From Niveispirillum sp048066115 (GTDB taxonomy: Bacteria; Pseudomonadota; Alphaproteobacteria; Azospirillales; Azospirillaceae): 64,000 nt of DNA. This document shows, piece after piece, positions 23,366 to 31,804 of this stretch; the stretch's first letter is position 1; the number at the start of each line of letters is the position of its first letter. The stretch is taken from NCBI RefSeq assembly GCF_048066115.1, contig NZ_JBLTYX010000002.1, positions 248,001 through 312,000 of the forward strand, read 5' to 3'. Below the pieces are notes generated by a model, which ran no database searches, had not been told where the DNA came from, and worked only from the letters and a program-made list of their open reading frames with translations. The position numbers and the translations under genes are program-made.

Positions 23366-24193
23366 CTACAGCGTGTAACCGCCGCCGCAGGTCAACACCT
23401 CTCCGCTGACATAGCCCGCCTCCGGCAGGCACAGCAGATAGACCGCCCCTGCCGCATCGTCGGGCGTGCCGGCGCGGCCCAGCGGGATGGCACTTTCAGC
23501 AGCGCTGCGCAGTTCGGCACTGATCCCGACCTTGATGGCGCGGCCGGCCATGTCGATGCTGCCGCCGCTCTGTTCGGCATCGGTCAACCTGGTCAGGATC
23601 ACGCCGAAGGCCACGGCATTGACGGTGACGTTGTAACGTCCCCATTCCTTGGCCAGTGTCTTGGTCAGCCCGATCACCCCCGCCTTGCCCGCGGCATAGC
23701 CCACCTGCCCCGGATTGCCGCCCAGCCCGGCGATGGAGGAGATATTGACGATGCTGCGCCGCCGGGGCGTGCCGCCCGCCGCCCGTTCGGCCTTGGCGGC
23801 AGCCCCGATCACCGGCTGGGCCGCGCGCAGCACGCGGAAGGGTGCCGTCAGATGGATACCGATCATCGCCTCCCAATGCTCGTCCGCCGTCTTCTGGATG
23901 ACATTGTCCCAGGTATAGCCGGCATTGTTGACGATGATGGTCAGATCGCCGAACCGCTCCACCGCCAGGGAAACGAAGCGCTCGGCGAAACCCGGCGCCA
24001 GCACGTCACCGGCACAGGCTTCCGCCTGCCCGCCGGCAGCACGTATGGCCTCGACCACCTCCAGCGCCGGTGCCTCGTCCAGGTCGTTGACCACCACCGC
24101 CGCCCCGGCACCCGCCAGCTTCAGCGCGATGGCCCTGCCGATGCCGCGCCCCGCCCCGGTGACGATTGCCACTTCCCCCTGTAGCGCTCCCAT
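23366..24193 (-). CDS. SDR-family 3-hydroxyacyl-CoA dehydrogenase-like protein
   Basis: 275 residues from ATG 24193, 8 bp after the stop of the acyl-CoA dehydrogenase gene. Motifs: TGAGRGIGR, NNAGYTWDN, INISSIAG, and YAAGK as catalytic Y-x-x-x-K. An insertion (AKAERAAGGTPRR) before the catalytic strand is typical of SDR domains of the multifunctional 17-beta-HSD4/FabG-like beta-oxidation branch. It probably oxidises a 3-hydroxyacyl-CoA made by the MaoC or crotonase hydratase. Last gene of the leftward thiolase-FadJ-dehydrogenase operon. Confidence 0.85.
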   Translation of the reverse strand: MGALQGEVAIVTGAGRGIGRAIALKLAGAGAAVVVNDLDEAPALEVVEAIRAAGGQAEACAGDVLAPGFAERFVSLAVERFGDLTIIVNNAGYTWDNVIQKTADEHWEAMIGIHLTAPFRVLRAAQPVIGAAAKAERAAGGTPRRRSIVNISSIAGLGGNPGQVGYAAGKAGVIGLTKTLAKEWGRYNVTVNAVAFGVILTRLTDAEQSGGSIDMAGRAIKVGISAELRSAAESAIPLGRAGTPDDAAGAVYLLCLPEAGYVSGEVLTCGGGYTL

Positions 24194-24201
24194 GATGCCC
24201 C

Positions 24202-25365
24202 TCAGAAAGAGCGCGGCAGGCCGAGGCTCTCGGCGATACCGTTGCGCACCATCTCGTTGGTGATCGGGCCGATGCGCCACAGCCGGCTATCGCGCCAATA
24301 GCGCTGCATGTCGGTTTCCGCCGAATAGCCCATGCCGCCCAGAATCTGGATGCCCAGGTCCGCCGCCTTGTTGGCATTCTCCGAGGCGATCAGCTTCAGC
24401 ATGTTGGCCTCGTTGCCCACCGGCTGGCCCGACGCCTGTTTCCAGGCGCAGTAATGCAGCATCAGTTCGGTGCTGGTCTGCATGGTGGCGATGTCGGCAA
24501 TATAATGCTGGATGGCCTGGAACTGGCCGATGGTGCGGCCGAAGGCCTGGCGCTGCTTGGCATAATCCAGCGCATCCTCCAGCACCCCGTCGATGACGCC
24601 CAGGCAGAAGGCGCCGACCATGATGCGTTCATTGTTCAAGGTAGGCAGCAGCATGTACCAGGCCTTGTCCGGCTCCCCCAGCACATCCTCGTCGGCCACG
24701 AACACATCCTCGAAATGCACCGTGCAGGAGCCCATGGACCGCATGCCCAGCTTGGCCAGATTGCTGACCGTAATGCCGGGCGACTTGGTGGAAACCCAGA
24801 ACAGCGACAGGCCCTGGTGGTTCTTGGCCACATTGCGGTTGGACCGGGCGATGACCAGCAGATAATCGGCGACATGGGCCGAAGAGCTCCAGATCTTCTC
24901 CCCGTTCAGCTTCCAGCCGCCCTCGACCCGCTCCGCCGTGGTGCGCATGGACCCCAGCAGGTCGGTGCCGCCCGACGGCTCGGTGAAGGAAATGGCGGCG
25001 CGCAGCTTGCCGGTGGCGATCAGCGGCAGGTACTTCTTCTTCTGCACCTCGTTGCCATAGATGCCGATGGACTTCGACCCGGCAAAGGACGTGATGCCCC
25101 AGATCCAAGCCAGCCCGCCCAGCGAGCGCGCCAGTTCGCGCGCCAGCAGCATCTGCATCAGCACATCGCCGCCCTGCCCGTCATATTCCTCCGGGATGCC
25201 GACACCGTGGAAACCCGCTTCGGTGAACTTTTCCCAAAGCACAAAGGGGTAATGATGCTCGTCCTTCTCCAGGTCGCGCGCCCAGGCCTTCGGCGCCTCG
25301 GCATCCACCCAGCGGCGCACGCCGTCGCGGAAGGCGCGGTATTCCTCGGGAAGATTGAAATCCAT
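24202..25365 (-). CDS. Acyl-CoA dehydrogenase
   Basis: 387 residues, full-length FAD-dependent acyl-CoA dehydrogenase: N-terminal helical domain, ISFTEPSGGTD flavin-binding stretch, and C-terminal ILGGMGYSAETDMQRYWRDSRLWRI. The usual C-terminal catalytic Glu of short/medium-chain enzymes (Y-E-G-T-x-E) is not present (RIGPITNEM). A Glu occurs in LNNERIMVGAF, the isovaleryl-CoA-dehydrogenase/long-chain position, and probably serves as base. Ribosome site AAGGAG precedes ATG 25365. Part of the leftward operon starting at 29922. Confidence 0.9.
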   Translation of the reverse strand: MDFNLPEEYRAFRDGVRRWVDAEAPKAWARDLEKDEHHYPFVLWEKFTEAGFHGVGIPEEYDGQGGDVLMQMLLARELARSLGGLAWIWGITSFAGSKSIGIYGNEVQKKKYLPLIATGKLRAAISFTEPSGGTDLLGSMRTTAERVEGGWKLNGEKIWSSSAHVADYLLVIARSNRNVAKNHQGLSLFWVSTKSPGITVSNLAKLGMRSMGSCTVHFEDVFVADEDVLGEPDKAWYMLLPTLNNERIMVGAFCLGVIDGVLEDALDYAKQRQAFGRTIGQFQAIQHYIADIATMQTSTELMLHYCAWKQASGQPVGNEANMLKLIASENANKAADLGIQILGGMGYSAETDMQRYWRDSRLWRIGPITNEMVRNGIAESLGLPRSF

Positions 25366-25415
25366 GTTGCTTGCTCCTTGGGATTTGTTGATTGGGGCGC
25401 GCGACAGCGGGCGAC

Positions 25416-26573
25416 CTACCCCATCTTCCGTTCATCCAGCCCCAGCCCCCGGCCGATGATTTCCTTCATGATCTCGCTGGAACCCGCGAAAATCCGGCTG
25501 ACGCGGGCGTCGGTGTAGAGCCGGCTGATGCGGTATTCCTCCATGTAGCCGGCACCGCCATGCATCTGCACACCGGCATCGACCATGCGGCCCTCCAGTT
25601 CCGTCGCCAGCAGCTTGCATTCTGCCGCCTCCTCGCCCGTCAGCGTGCCGTCATTCAGCAGCAGCACGCATTGGTCGATCAGGGTCTGGACCGCGTCGAT
25701 CTCCGCCCGCAGGCCGGCCAGGGTGAAGCGGTTATGCTGAAAGGCGCCGATGGGCCGGCCGAAGGCCCGGCGCTCGCGCACATAATCCAGGGTGATGTCG
25801 AACGCCACCTGGGCCGCCGCCAGCGACCCGATGGCCGCCACCAGCCGTTCCTTGGCCAGGAACCGTGTCAGATAACGAAAACCCGACGCCGGATCGCCCA
25901 GCACATTTTCCTTGGGCAGCTTCACGTCGTTGAAGAACAATTCGGACGTGTCCTGCGCATGCAGCCCCATCTTCTTCAACCGCTGTCCCCGGTCGAAGCC
26001 CGGCATGCCGGCCTCAACCAGGAACAGGCCCAGCCCGTGTTTCTGATCGGGCTGGGTGCGCGCCGCCACGATCACCAGATCGGCCAGGAAGCCGTTGGAA
26101 ATATAGGTCTTGGCCCCGTTCAGCAGCCAATGGTCGCCCTTGTCCTCCGCCCGGGTCCGCATGCCGGCCAAATCGGACCCGGCACCGGGCTCGGTCATGG
26201 CGATGGCCAGGATGGTCTCGCCGGACACGCAAGCAGGCAGGATGCGCTCGCGCTGTTCCGGGGTGCCCAGCGCGTCGATATAGGGGGCGACGAGGTTGGA
26301 ATGCAGGTTGATATAGAAGCCGATCTCACCATGGATGATGTTCTCCTCGATGATGATCTGCTCGAACCGGAAATCGCTGATGCCGGCCCCGCCGAACCGT
26401 TCCTCCGCCCAGGTCAGCAGCAGCCCGGCCTCTCCCGCCTTGCGGTAGATATCGCGGTCCACGTAACCCTGCGACCGCCAGCGTTCGCCATGCGGCGCCA
26501 CCTCCTTCTGGAAGAAGCGGCGGGCACTGTCGCGGAACTGATCATGCTCGGGCTGGAAGATCAGGCGGCGCAT
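25416..26573 (-). CDS. Acyl-CoA dehydrogenase, long-chain (FadE) type
   Basis: 385 residues. ATG 26573 (MRRLIFQPEHDQFRDSARRFF) overlaps the FadJ-like stop by 13 nt and is the only start that fits the family. Signature IAMTEPGAGSDLAGM; C-terminal MHGGAGYMEEYRISRLYTDARVSRIFAGSSEIMKEIIGR. As in long-chain acyl-CoA dehydrogenase the C-terminal Glu position is Ala (F-A-G-S), and the base is presumably the Glu in FLAKERLVAAIGS. It differs clearly from the neighbouring paralogue, so the two likely act on different rounds or branches of beta-oxidation, or form a heteromer. Confidence 0.9.
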   Translation of the reverse strand: MRRLIFQPEHDQFRDSARRFFQKEVAPHGERWRSQGYVDRDIYRKAGEAGLLLTWAEERFGGAGISDFRFEQIIIEENIIHGEIGFYINLHSNLVAPYIDALGTPEQRERILPACVSGETILAIAMTEPGAGSDLAGMRTRAEDKGDHWLLNGAKTYISNGFLADLVIVAARTQPDQKHGLGLFLVEAGMPGFDRGQRLKKMGLHAQDTSELFFNDVKLPKENVLGDPASGFRYLTRFLAKERLVAAIGSLAAAQVAFDITLDYVRERRAFGRPIGAFQHNRFTLAGLRAEIDAVQTLIDQCVLLLNDGTLTGEEAAECKLLATELEGRMVDAGVQMHGGAGYMEEYRISRLYTDARVSRIFAGSSEIMKEIIGRGLGLDERKMG

Positions 26574-28717
26574 GCGGCACCCGCCTTTGCATAGAAGCTC
26601 TCCCCCCGCGTCGCCCGCTCGCGCAGCCAGGGGGACGGGGCATAGCGCGGACCATGGGTCTGGGCCAACCGGTCGGCCTCTGCCACGAAATCGACGATGC
26701 CGATTGTGTCGATATAGGACAGCGTGCCCCCGGTCCACAACGGGAAGCCCCAGCCATAGACCGCGCCCAGATCCCCATCCTGCGGCGTGGTCAGCACGCC
26801 CTCCTCCAGGCAGCGCGCGGTCTCCATGGCCTGGATATAGAGGAAGCGGCGGGCCAGCTTTTCGGCGTCGAACTCCGGATTGGACGGAAAATGCTGCGCC
26901 AGACCGGGCCAGAGATGCTTGCGACCCCCGGCCGGATACTCATAAAAGCCGCCGCCCGCCTTGCGGCTGCTGCGCCCCAGCTCGTCCCGCATCCGGCGCA
27001 GAACCGGCACACCCGGCGGCGGTGTGTATCGGTCGCCCTCCTCGGAGATGGTCTGGTCCACGATCTTCAGCGGCAGGTCCAGCGTCACCTCGTCCAGCAG
27101 GGCCAGCGGCCCCACGGGCATGCCGGCGGCCCGCGCGGCATTTTCGATCACCGCCGGCGGCACACCCTCGGCCAGCATCGAGGCGCCTTCATGGATGAAG
27201 GTCTGGAACACCCGGCTGGTATAGAAACCGCGGCTGTCATTGACCACGATGGGCGTCTTGCGCAGTTGCGCCACGTAATCCAGGGCCTGGGCCAGCGTCT
27301 CCGGGCTGGTTTTCCGGCCGATGATCACCTCCACCAGCCCCATCCGTTCGACGGGTGAGAAGAAATGCAGGCCGATGAACCGGTGGGGCCGCTTCGATGC
27401 CTCGGCCAGTTGCGTGATGGGCAGGGTGGAAGTGTTGGAGGCAAACAGGGTGCCGGGCGGGATCACCGCTTCGGCCCGCGCCGTGGTGTCGGTCTTCACT
27501 CCCGTATCCTCGAACACCGCCTCCACCACCAGATCGACGCCGGCAAGATCGGCAAAGTCGGCGGTGGGGTGGAGGCGGGACAGGATGGCGTCGGCATCGG
27601 CGGCACTGCGGCGTCCCTTCTCCACCTCCTTACCTAGCACCCTGGCGGCATAATCGCGCCCCTTGGCCGCCAGTTCCGGCGTGCGGTCCAGCAGCACTAC
27701 TTCGATCCCCGCCTGGGCGGAGACCAGGGCGATGCCGGCCCCCATCATGCCGGCCCCCAGCACCCCGACCTTGGCGACCTTGGACGGAGCCACCCCCGCC
27801 GGCCGGCGGAACCCGCGTTCCGCTGCCTGCTTGGACAGGAAGCTGGTGCGGATGATGTTGCGGGCCACGGGATCGGTCAGCAGCCGGGCGAAATATTTGC
27901 TCTCCACCGACAGCGCCCGGTCGAAGGGCAATTGCCCGCCCTCGAACAGGCAGGACAGGATGGATATCGCCGCCGGGCTGTTGCGCCCGCCTTTGGCAAC
28001 GCCGGCCGTGGCGGCGGAGAACAGCACCGCCGTTTCCGGCACCAGCAGCCCCCGCGCTTCCACCATTGTGTAGCCCTTGCGGTCCCAGGCCCGCACCGGG
28101 TCGGGCCCGGATTGCAGCCAGGAGCGGGCGGCATCGGCCAGTTCAGCCGCTGGCACCACCTCATCGACGATGCGCAGCTTCAGCGCCTCCTCCGGCCGCA
28201 CCGCACGGCCGGACAGCAGCAGGTCGGCGGCGGTCTTGGCACCGGCCAGCCGCAACAGGCGCTGGGTGCCGCCCGATCCGGGCAGCAGCCCGACATTGAC
28301 CTCCGGAAGGCCGACCACAGCCTTGGGATCATCGACCAGGATGCGGTAATGGCAGGCCAGCGCCAGTTCGAACCCGCCGCCCAGGGCCAGACCGTTGAGT
28401 GCCGCCACCCAGGGCTTGGCCCCCTTCTCGATGGCGCGGTGCATGGTGGTGGCGCGCTGGCTGAAGGCGTAGGCTTGCTGCCGGCTCATCGTGTCGAACC
28501 CGTCGACCAGCAGCTTCAGATCGGCCCCGGCCATGAAGCCCTTCTTGGCCGAGGTCAGGATCACACCCGTCACGGATGAATCCCGGGTGAGGTCGGCAAT
28601 CGCCGCCTCCATCTCCGCCAGCCAGGGCTGGGTGACCAGGTTCACGCTTTCGTCTTCATTGTTCAGCGTCAGGATGGCGATGCCGTCGGCACCCTTGGTG
28701 AGGACAACATGGCGCAT
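26561..28717 (-). CDS. Bifunctional enoyl-CoA hydratase / 3-hydroxyacyl-CoA dehydrogenase (FadJ/FadB-like)
   Basis: About 718 residues. N-terminal crotonase domain (1-190) with oxyanion element GGGFELALACHYR and catalytic Glu in GLPEVNVGLLPGSGGTQRL. A linker precedes the NAD-binding 3-hydroxyacyl-CoA dehydrogenase domain (from about 310, KVGVLGAGMMGAGIALVSAQAG), with HFFSPVERMGLVEVI and a C-terminal domain pair. ATG 28717 is preferred; a GTG at 28723 overlaps the thiolase stop. It gives hydration and oxidation of enoyl-CoA in the beta-oxidation spiral and is coupled to the thiolase gene in front, as in fadBA-type operons. Confidence 0.93.
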   Translation of the reverse strand: MRHVVLTKGADGIAILTLNNEDESVNLVTQPWLAEMEAAIADLTRDSSVTGVILTSAKKGFMAGADLKLLVDGFDTMSRQQAYAFSQRATTMHRAIEKGAKPWVAALNGLALGGGFELALACHYRILVDDPKAVVGLPEVNVGLLPGSGGTQRLLRLAGAKTAADLLLSGRAVRPEEALKLRIVDEVVPAAELADAARSWLQSGPDPVRAWDRKGYTMVEARGLLVPETAVLFSAATAGVAKGGRNSPAAISILSCLFEGGQLPFDRALSVESKYFARLLTDPVARNIIRTSFLSKQAAERGFRRPAGVAPSKVAKVGVLGAGMMGAGIALVSAQAGIEVVLLDRTPELAAKGRDYAARVLGKEVEKGRRSAADADAILSRLHPTADFADLAGVDLVVEAVFEDTGVKTDTTARAEAVIPPGTLFASNTSTLPITQLAEASKRPHRFIGLHFFSPVERMGLVEVIIGRKTSPETLAQALDYVAQLRKTPIVVNDSRGFYTSRVFQTFIHEGASMLAEGVPPAVIENAARAAGMPVGPLALLDEVTLDLPLKIVDQTISEEGDRYTPPPGVPVLRRMRDELGRSSRKAGGGFYEYPAGGRKHLWPGLAQHFPSNPEFDAEKLARRFLYIQAMETARCLEEGVLTTPQDGDLGAVYGWGFPLWTGGTLSYIDTIGIVDFVAEADRLAQTHGPRYAPSPWLRERATRGESFYAKAGAACAA

Positions 28718-28719
28718 GC

Positions 28720-29922
28720 TCACACCCGTTCGATGATGGTGGCGGTGCCCAGGCCGTTGCCGGCGCAGAGCGAGACCAAGGCGGTCTCACGGTCGCTGCG
28801 TTCCAACTCATCCAGCACGGTGCCCAGGATCATGGCGCCGGTGGCGCCCAGCGGGTGGCCCAGCGCGATGGCACCGCCGCAGACATTGATGCGGTCATGC
28901 GGGATATCCATCACTCGCATGAACCGCAGCACGACGCTGGCGAATGCCTCGTTCAGTTCGAACAGGTCGATATCGCCCTTCGCCATGCCGCAATTGCGCA
29001 GGGCCTTCTCGCTAACCGAAGCCGGGGCGGTCAGCATGATCGACGGTTCCGACCCGATGGAAGCAAAGCCACGGATGCGGGCGCGTGGCTTCAGCCCGGC
29101 CCTTTCCCCGAACCCTTTCGATCCCACCAGCACCGCGCCGGACCCGTCGACGATGCCCGACGAATTGCCGCCGGTATGGACATGCGACAGGGCCTCGATC
29201 TGCGGATAGCGCAGCAGCGCCACCTGATCGAACCCCATCGCCGCCATACCGGGAAAGGCCGGCTTCAGGCTGCCCAGCCCGTCCAGCGTCGTGTCGGGGC
29301 GCAAATGCTCGTCCCGGTCCAGCAGCACATCGCCCAGCAGGTCGGTCACCGGCACCACGGAACGGGCGAAGCGCCCGTCGGCCCAGGACCGTGCCGCCCG
29401 GCGCTGGCTTTCCAGTGCATAGGCATCGACGTCGGTCCGGCTGAACCCGTCCAGGGTGGCTATCATGTCGGCGCCGATGCCCTGCGGGATGTAGTAATTG
29501 TGCCAGGAGACGCGGGGATCGGCACTCCAGGCGCCGCTGTCTGCCCCCATGAAGGTGCGGCTCATGCTCTCCACCCCGCCACCGATGCCGGCTTGGCTCA
29601 TGCCCGACATCACCTGGGCGGCGACATTGTTCACCGCCTCCAGGCCGGACGCGCAGAACCGGTGGATCTGCTGGCCCGCGACGCTTTCGGCGTAATCGGC
29701 ATTCAGCACGGCGGCACGCGCAATGACGCCGCCCTGCTCCCCCACCGGCTGGGCACAGCCGATGACGACATCGTCCAGCAGGACGGTATCCAGGCCGTTG
29801 CGGTCGCGCAAGGCGCGCAGCACCTGGGTCAGCAGTTCGACGGCAGTGACCTCGTGCAAAGCGCCGTCGGGCCGGCCCCGGCCGCGCGGCGTGCGCACAT
29901 GGTCATAGATGAAGGCGTCCAT
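28720..29922 (-). CDS. Acetyl-CoA C-acyltransferase (thiolase)
   Basis: 400 residues from ATG 29922 (MDAFIYDHVRTPRGRGRPDGAL). All catalytic residues are visible: nucleophile Cys in IHRFCASGLEAV, His in NVCGGAIALGHPLGATGA, and the second Cys in SLCAGNGLG. It performs the final thiolytic step, releasing acetyl- or propionyl-CoA. It is the first gene of the leftward operon. Its promoter region is shared with the rightward SDR operon and contains operator-like site 2, 66 bp from the start codon. Confidence 0.93.
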   Translation of the reverse strand: MDAFIYDHVRTPRGRGRPDGALHEVTAVELLTQVLRALRDRNGLDTVLLDDVVIGCAQPVGEQGGVIARAAVLNADYAESVAGQQIHRFCASGLEAVNNVAAQVMSGMSQAGIGGGVESMSRTFMGADSGAWSADPRVSWHNYYIPQGIGADMIATLDGFSRTDVDAYALESQRRAARSWADGRFARSVVPVTDLLGDVLLDRDEHLRPDTTLDGLGSLKPAFPGMAAMGFDQVALLRYPQIEALSHVHTGGNSSGIVDGSGAVLVGSKGFGERAGLKPRARIRGFASIGSEPSIMLTAPASVSEKALRNCGMAKGDIDLFELNEAFASVVLRFMRVMDIPHDRINVCGGAIALGHPLGATGAMILGTVLDELERSDRETALVSLCAGNGLGTATIIERV

Positions 29923-29987
29923 CCTGGTCGGTCCATGGCAATGAATTGGGAAGATGTGCCGTATTCCCATCCCGGACCGCCAATCGC

Positions 29988-30005
29988 ACCTATCCGTGGG
30001 CAGGT
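29988..30005. promoter_or_regulatory. Operator-like palindrome, site 2
   Basis: ACCTATCC-GT-GGGCAGGT, left half identical to the consensus and right half with two changes. It lies in the 138-bp divergent gap, 66 bp from the thiolase ATG and 56 bp from the SDR ATG, so one bound dimer could control both beta-oxidation operons. Confidence 0.65.
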
Positions 30006-30060
30006 GGAATCCGCCATCCCGCCCTTCATCGTTGCTTCAACGATAAAGAGGGATGGAAAC

Positions 30061-30846
30061 ATGCGCACCATCATCACCGGTGCCGCCAGCGGTATCGGCC
30101 AGGCCGTGGCCCGGCGGCTGATCGACGGGGACCTGATCCGGGGCGACCAAAGGATGCTGCTGGTGGACCGCGACGCCGACGGACTGGCCCGCGTGGCCGA
30201 TGCCATCGGCCCGGCGGCATCCATTCTGGTCGCCGACGTGACGGCAGAGGCAGACAGCGCCATCATCGTGGCCAAGGCACTGGACCATATGGGCGGCATC
30301 GACGGACTGGTCAGCAATGCCGGCGCCATCGCCGCCGGCACGCTGGTGCAGATGGGAACGGCCGATTACGACCGGCTGTTCGCCATCAACAGCCGCGCCA
30401 CCTGGCTGCTGGCCCGTGCCGCCTATCCGCACCTGCGGGAAAGCCGGGGGGCATTGGTGGCCACGGCGTCGATGGCGGCGAAACAACCGACCCCGGCACT
30501 GGGCGCCTATGCCCCCGCCAAGGCGGCCCTGCGCATGATGATCCGGCAATTGTCGGTGGATTGGGGGCCGGACGGCATCCGCTGCAACTGCGTTTCCCCC
30601 GGCCCCACCCTGACCGGCATGACGGCCGCCGGCTATGCCGATCCCGTGCGCCGGGCGGAGCGGGAGGCGGCGATGCCGCTGCGCAAGCTGGGCACGCCCA
30701 CCGACGTGGCCAACGCCATCCTGTTCCTGCTCAGCCCACTCGCCGGCCACATCACCGGCGTCGATCTGCTGGTCGATGGCGGCTTGAGCAATTGCCTGAT
30801 GAGTGCCCATGGCGGCGGTGCCGGCCATGGGCCCGCCGCATCCTGA
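30061..30846 (+). CDS. SDR-family oxidoreductase
   Basis: 261 residues starting MRTIITGAASGIGQAVARRLI with the ribosome site GAGGGATGG. Motifs: TGAASGIG, SNAGAIAAG (NAG), Ser in VATASMAAK, YAPAK as catalytic Y-x-x-x-K, and a GLSNCLM C-terminus after the VDGG strand. First gene of the rightward operon with the MaoC pair. It probably oxidises the hydroxyacyl-CoA produced by that hydratase, or a ring hydroxyl. The frame is open far upstream, but that part lies opposite the thiolase gene and is not coding. Confidence 0.9.
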   Translation: MRTIITGAASGIGQAVARRLIDGDLIRGDQRMLLVDRDADGLARVADAIGPAASILVADVTAEADSAIIVAKALDHMGGIDGLVSNAGAIAAGTLVQMGTADYDRLFAINSRATWLLARAAYPHLRESRGALVATASMAAKQPTPALGAYAPAKAALRMMIRQLSVDWGPDGIRCNCVSPGPTLTGMTAAGYADPVRRAEREAAMPLRKLGTPTDVANAILFLLSPLAGHITGVDLLVDGGLSNCLMSAHGGGAGHGPAAS

Positions 30847-30858
30847 CGGAGGATGGAA

Positions 30859-31302
30859 ATGGATTATCCCCCCGCCCCCGCTGTCGCCGGCACATCGCTG
30901 GATGGCGGCACGGCCTATATCATCGACCCGGCGGAAAACGCCGCCCTGTGCCGGTCCACGGGTGTGGAGCCGGCCAGCGACGGCACTGCGCACCCATCCT
31001 ACTATTACATCGCCACCCAGGTCGCGATGGGCCAGACGGTGGCCGGCCTGTGCGCCCTGTGCGAGTTCGACGTGGGACAGGGGCCGATGATGGCCAGTTC
31101 CAGCGTCAGCTTCCAGACGCCGCTGCGCACCGGCGTTCCGTACCGCGTCACCGGGGAGATATCCTCCCTGACCCGCAAATCCAGCCGCAAGCTAGGCCTG
31201 ATGGACCTGCTGGAATACCGGCTGCGCCTGCATAGCGCCGATGGCGGGGTCGTGCTGGAAACCACCAATGTCTGGGTGCTGCCGCGCCGGGAGCTGATGT
31301 GA
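30859..31302 (+). CDS. MaoC/hot-dog protein, N-terminal-half type (hydratase subunit)
   Basis: 147 residues. The second ATG (30859) is chosen because ACGGAGG lies 6 nt upstream, while the first (30853) touches it. The fold is MaoC-N/FAS1-like (PSYYYIATQVAMGQTVAGL...SVSFQTPLRTGVPYRVTGEISSLTRKSSRKLGLMDLLEYRLRLHSADG) without the catalytic D-x-N-P-x-H motif. It presumably pairs with the next gene product as the non-catalytic half of a split hydratase, as ChsH1/ChsH2-type enzymes do for bulky acyl-CoA. Coupled to the next gene. Confidence 0.75.
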   Translation: MDYPPAPAVAGTSLDGGTAYIIDPAENAALCRSTGVEPASDGTAHPSYYYIATQVAMGQTVAGLCALCEFDVGQGPMMASSSVSFQTPLRTGVPYRVTGEISSLTRKSSRKLGLMDLLEYRLRLHSADGGVVLETTNVWVLPRRELM

Positions 31303-31676
31303 TGACTGAACTCGCCCCCTTCACCATCCCGTCCGTCAGCGCCGAAGCGATGCGGGAATGGGCAGGTTTCCTGCGCGACCCCAACCCCATCCACCTGGAC
31401 CCTGACTTCGTCCGCGCCAAGGGCCTGGGCGACCGGGTGATCAACCAGGGGCCGGCCAACCTGGCCTATATCATCAATATGCTGCTGGCAGCCTTCCCCG
31501 GCGGGCGCATCACCGCCCTGGAAAGCCGCTTCATCGACAATGCCTATGCGGGCGACCGGCTGACGGCGGGCGGGCGGGTGGTGGAGGCCGATGCGACGCG
31601 CGCGGTTTGCGAGGTCTGGCTGACCGCCGATGGTACCCGCCCCATCATCCAGGGCACCGCGACCGTCACCCTGTAA
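31302..31676 (+). CDS. MaoC-family enoyl-CoA hydratase, catalytic subunit
   Basis: 124 residues; ATG 31302 overlaps the preceding stop (TGATG). The hydratase-2 motif is present: FLRDPNPIHLDPDFVRAKGLGDRVINQGP, i.e. catalytic Asp and His with following Gly-rich segment. Family members add water to trans-2-enoyl-CoA to give 3R-hydroxyacyl-CoA. As a short single-hot-dog protein next to a MaoC-N partner it likely acts in a heteromer suited to bulky substrates. Followed by structured element B and the VOC gene. Confidence 0.85.
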   Translation: MTELAPFTIPSVSAEAMREWAGFLRDPNPIHLDPDFVRAKGLGDRVINQGPANLAYIINMLLAAFPGGRITALESRFIDNAYAGDRLTAGGRVVEADATRAVCEVWLTADGTRPIIQGTATVTL

Positions 31677-31688
31677 CGAACAACAGTA

Positions 31689-31787
31689 CCAGCGGCCTGG
31701 GGCCGCTGGAGGCCGGCGACTGCCGGCCCGCGCCACGTGGCGCGCAAGCCAAGCCGCCGGATGGCGGCACCCGGCGCCTGAGGGCGC
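31689..31787 (+). repeat. Structured intercistronic element, copy B
   Basis: In order: CCAGCGGCC-TGG-GGCCGCTGG (31689-31709), GGCCGGC-GACT-GCCGGCC (31711-31728), palindrome CGCGCCACGTGGCGCG (31729-31744), GCCGCC-GGAT-GGCGGC (31753-31768) and GCGCC/GGCGC (31774-31787). The order and loops match copy A (20510-20423) while stem bases covary. It starts 13 bp after the MaoC stop and ends 18 bp before the VOC start codon. Confidence 0.75.
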
Positions 31788-31804
31788 AATGAAAGGTAAA
31801 CATC

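Noticed and set aside
28855..30060. Upstream extension of the SDR frame through the divergent gap and the thiolase gene
   Set aside because: The SDR fold starts at 30061 with a proper ribosome site; upstream translation is antisense to the thiolase.
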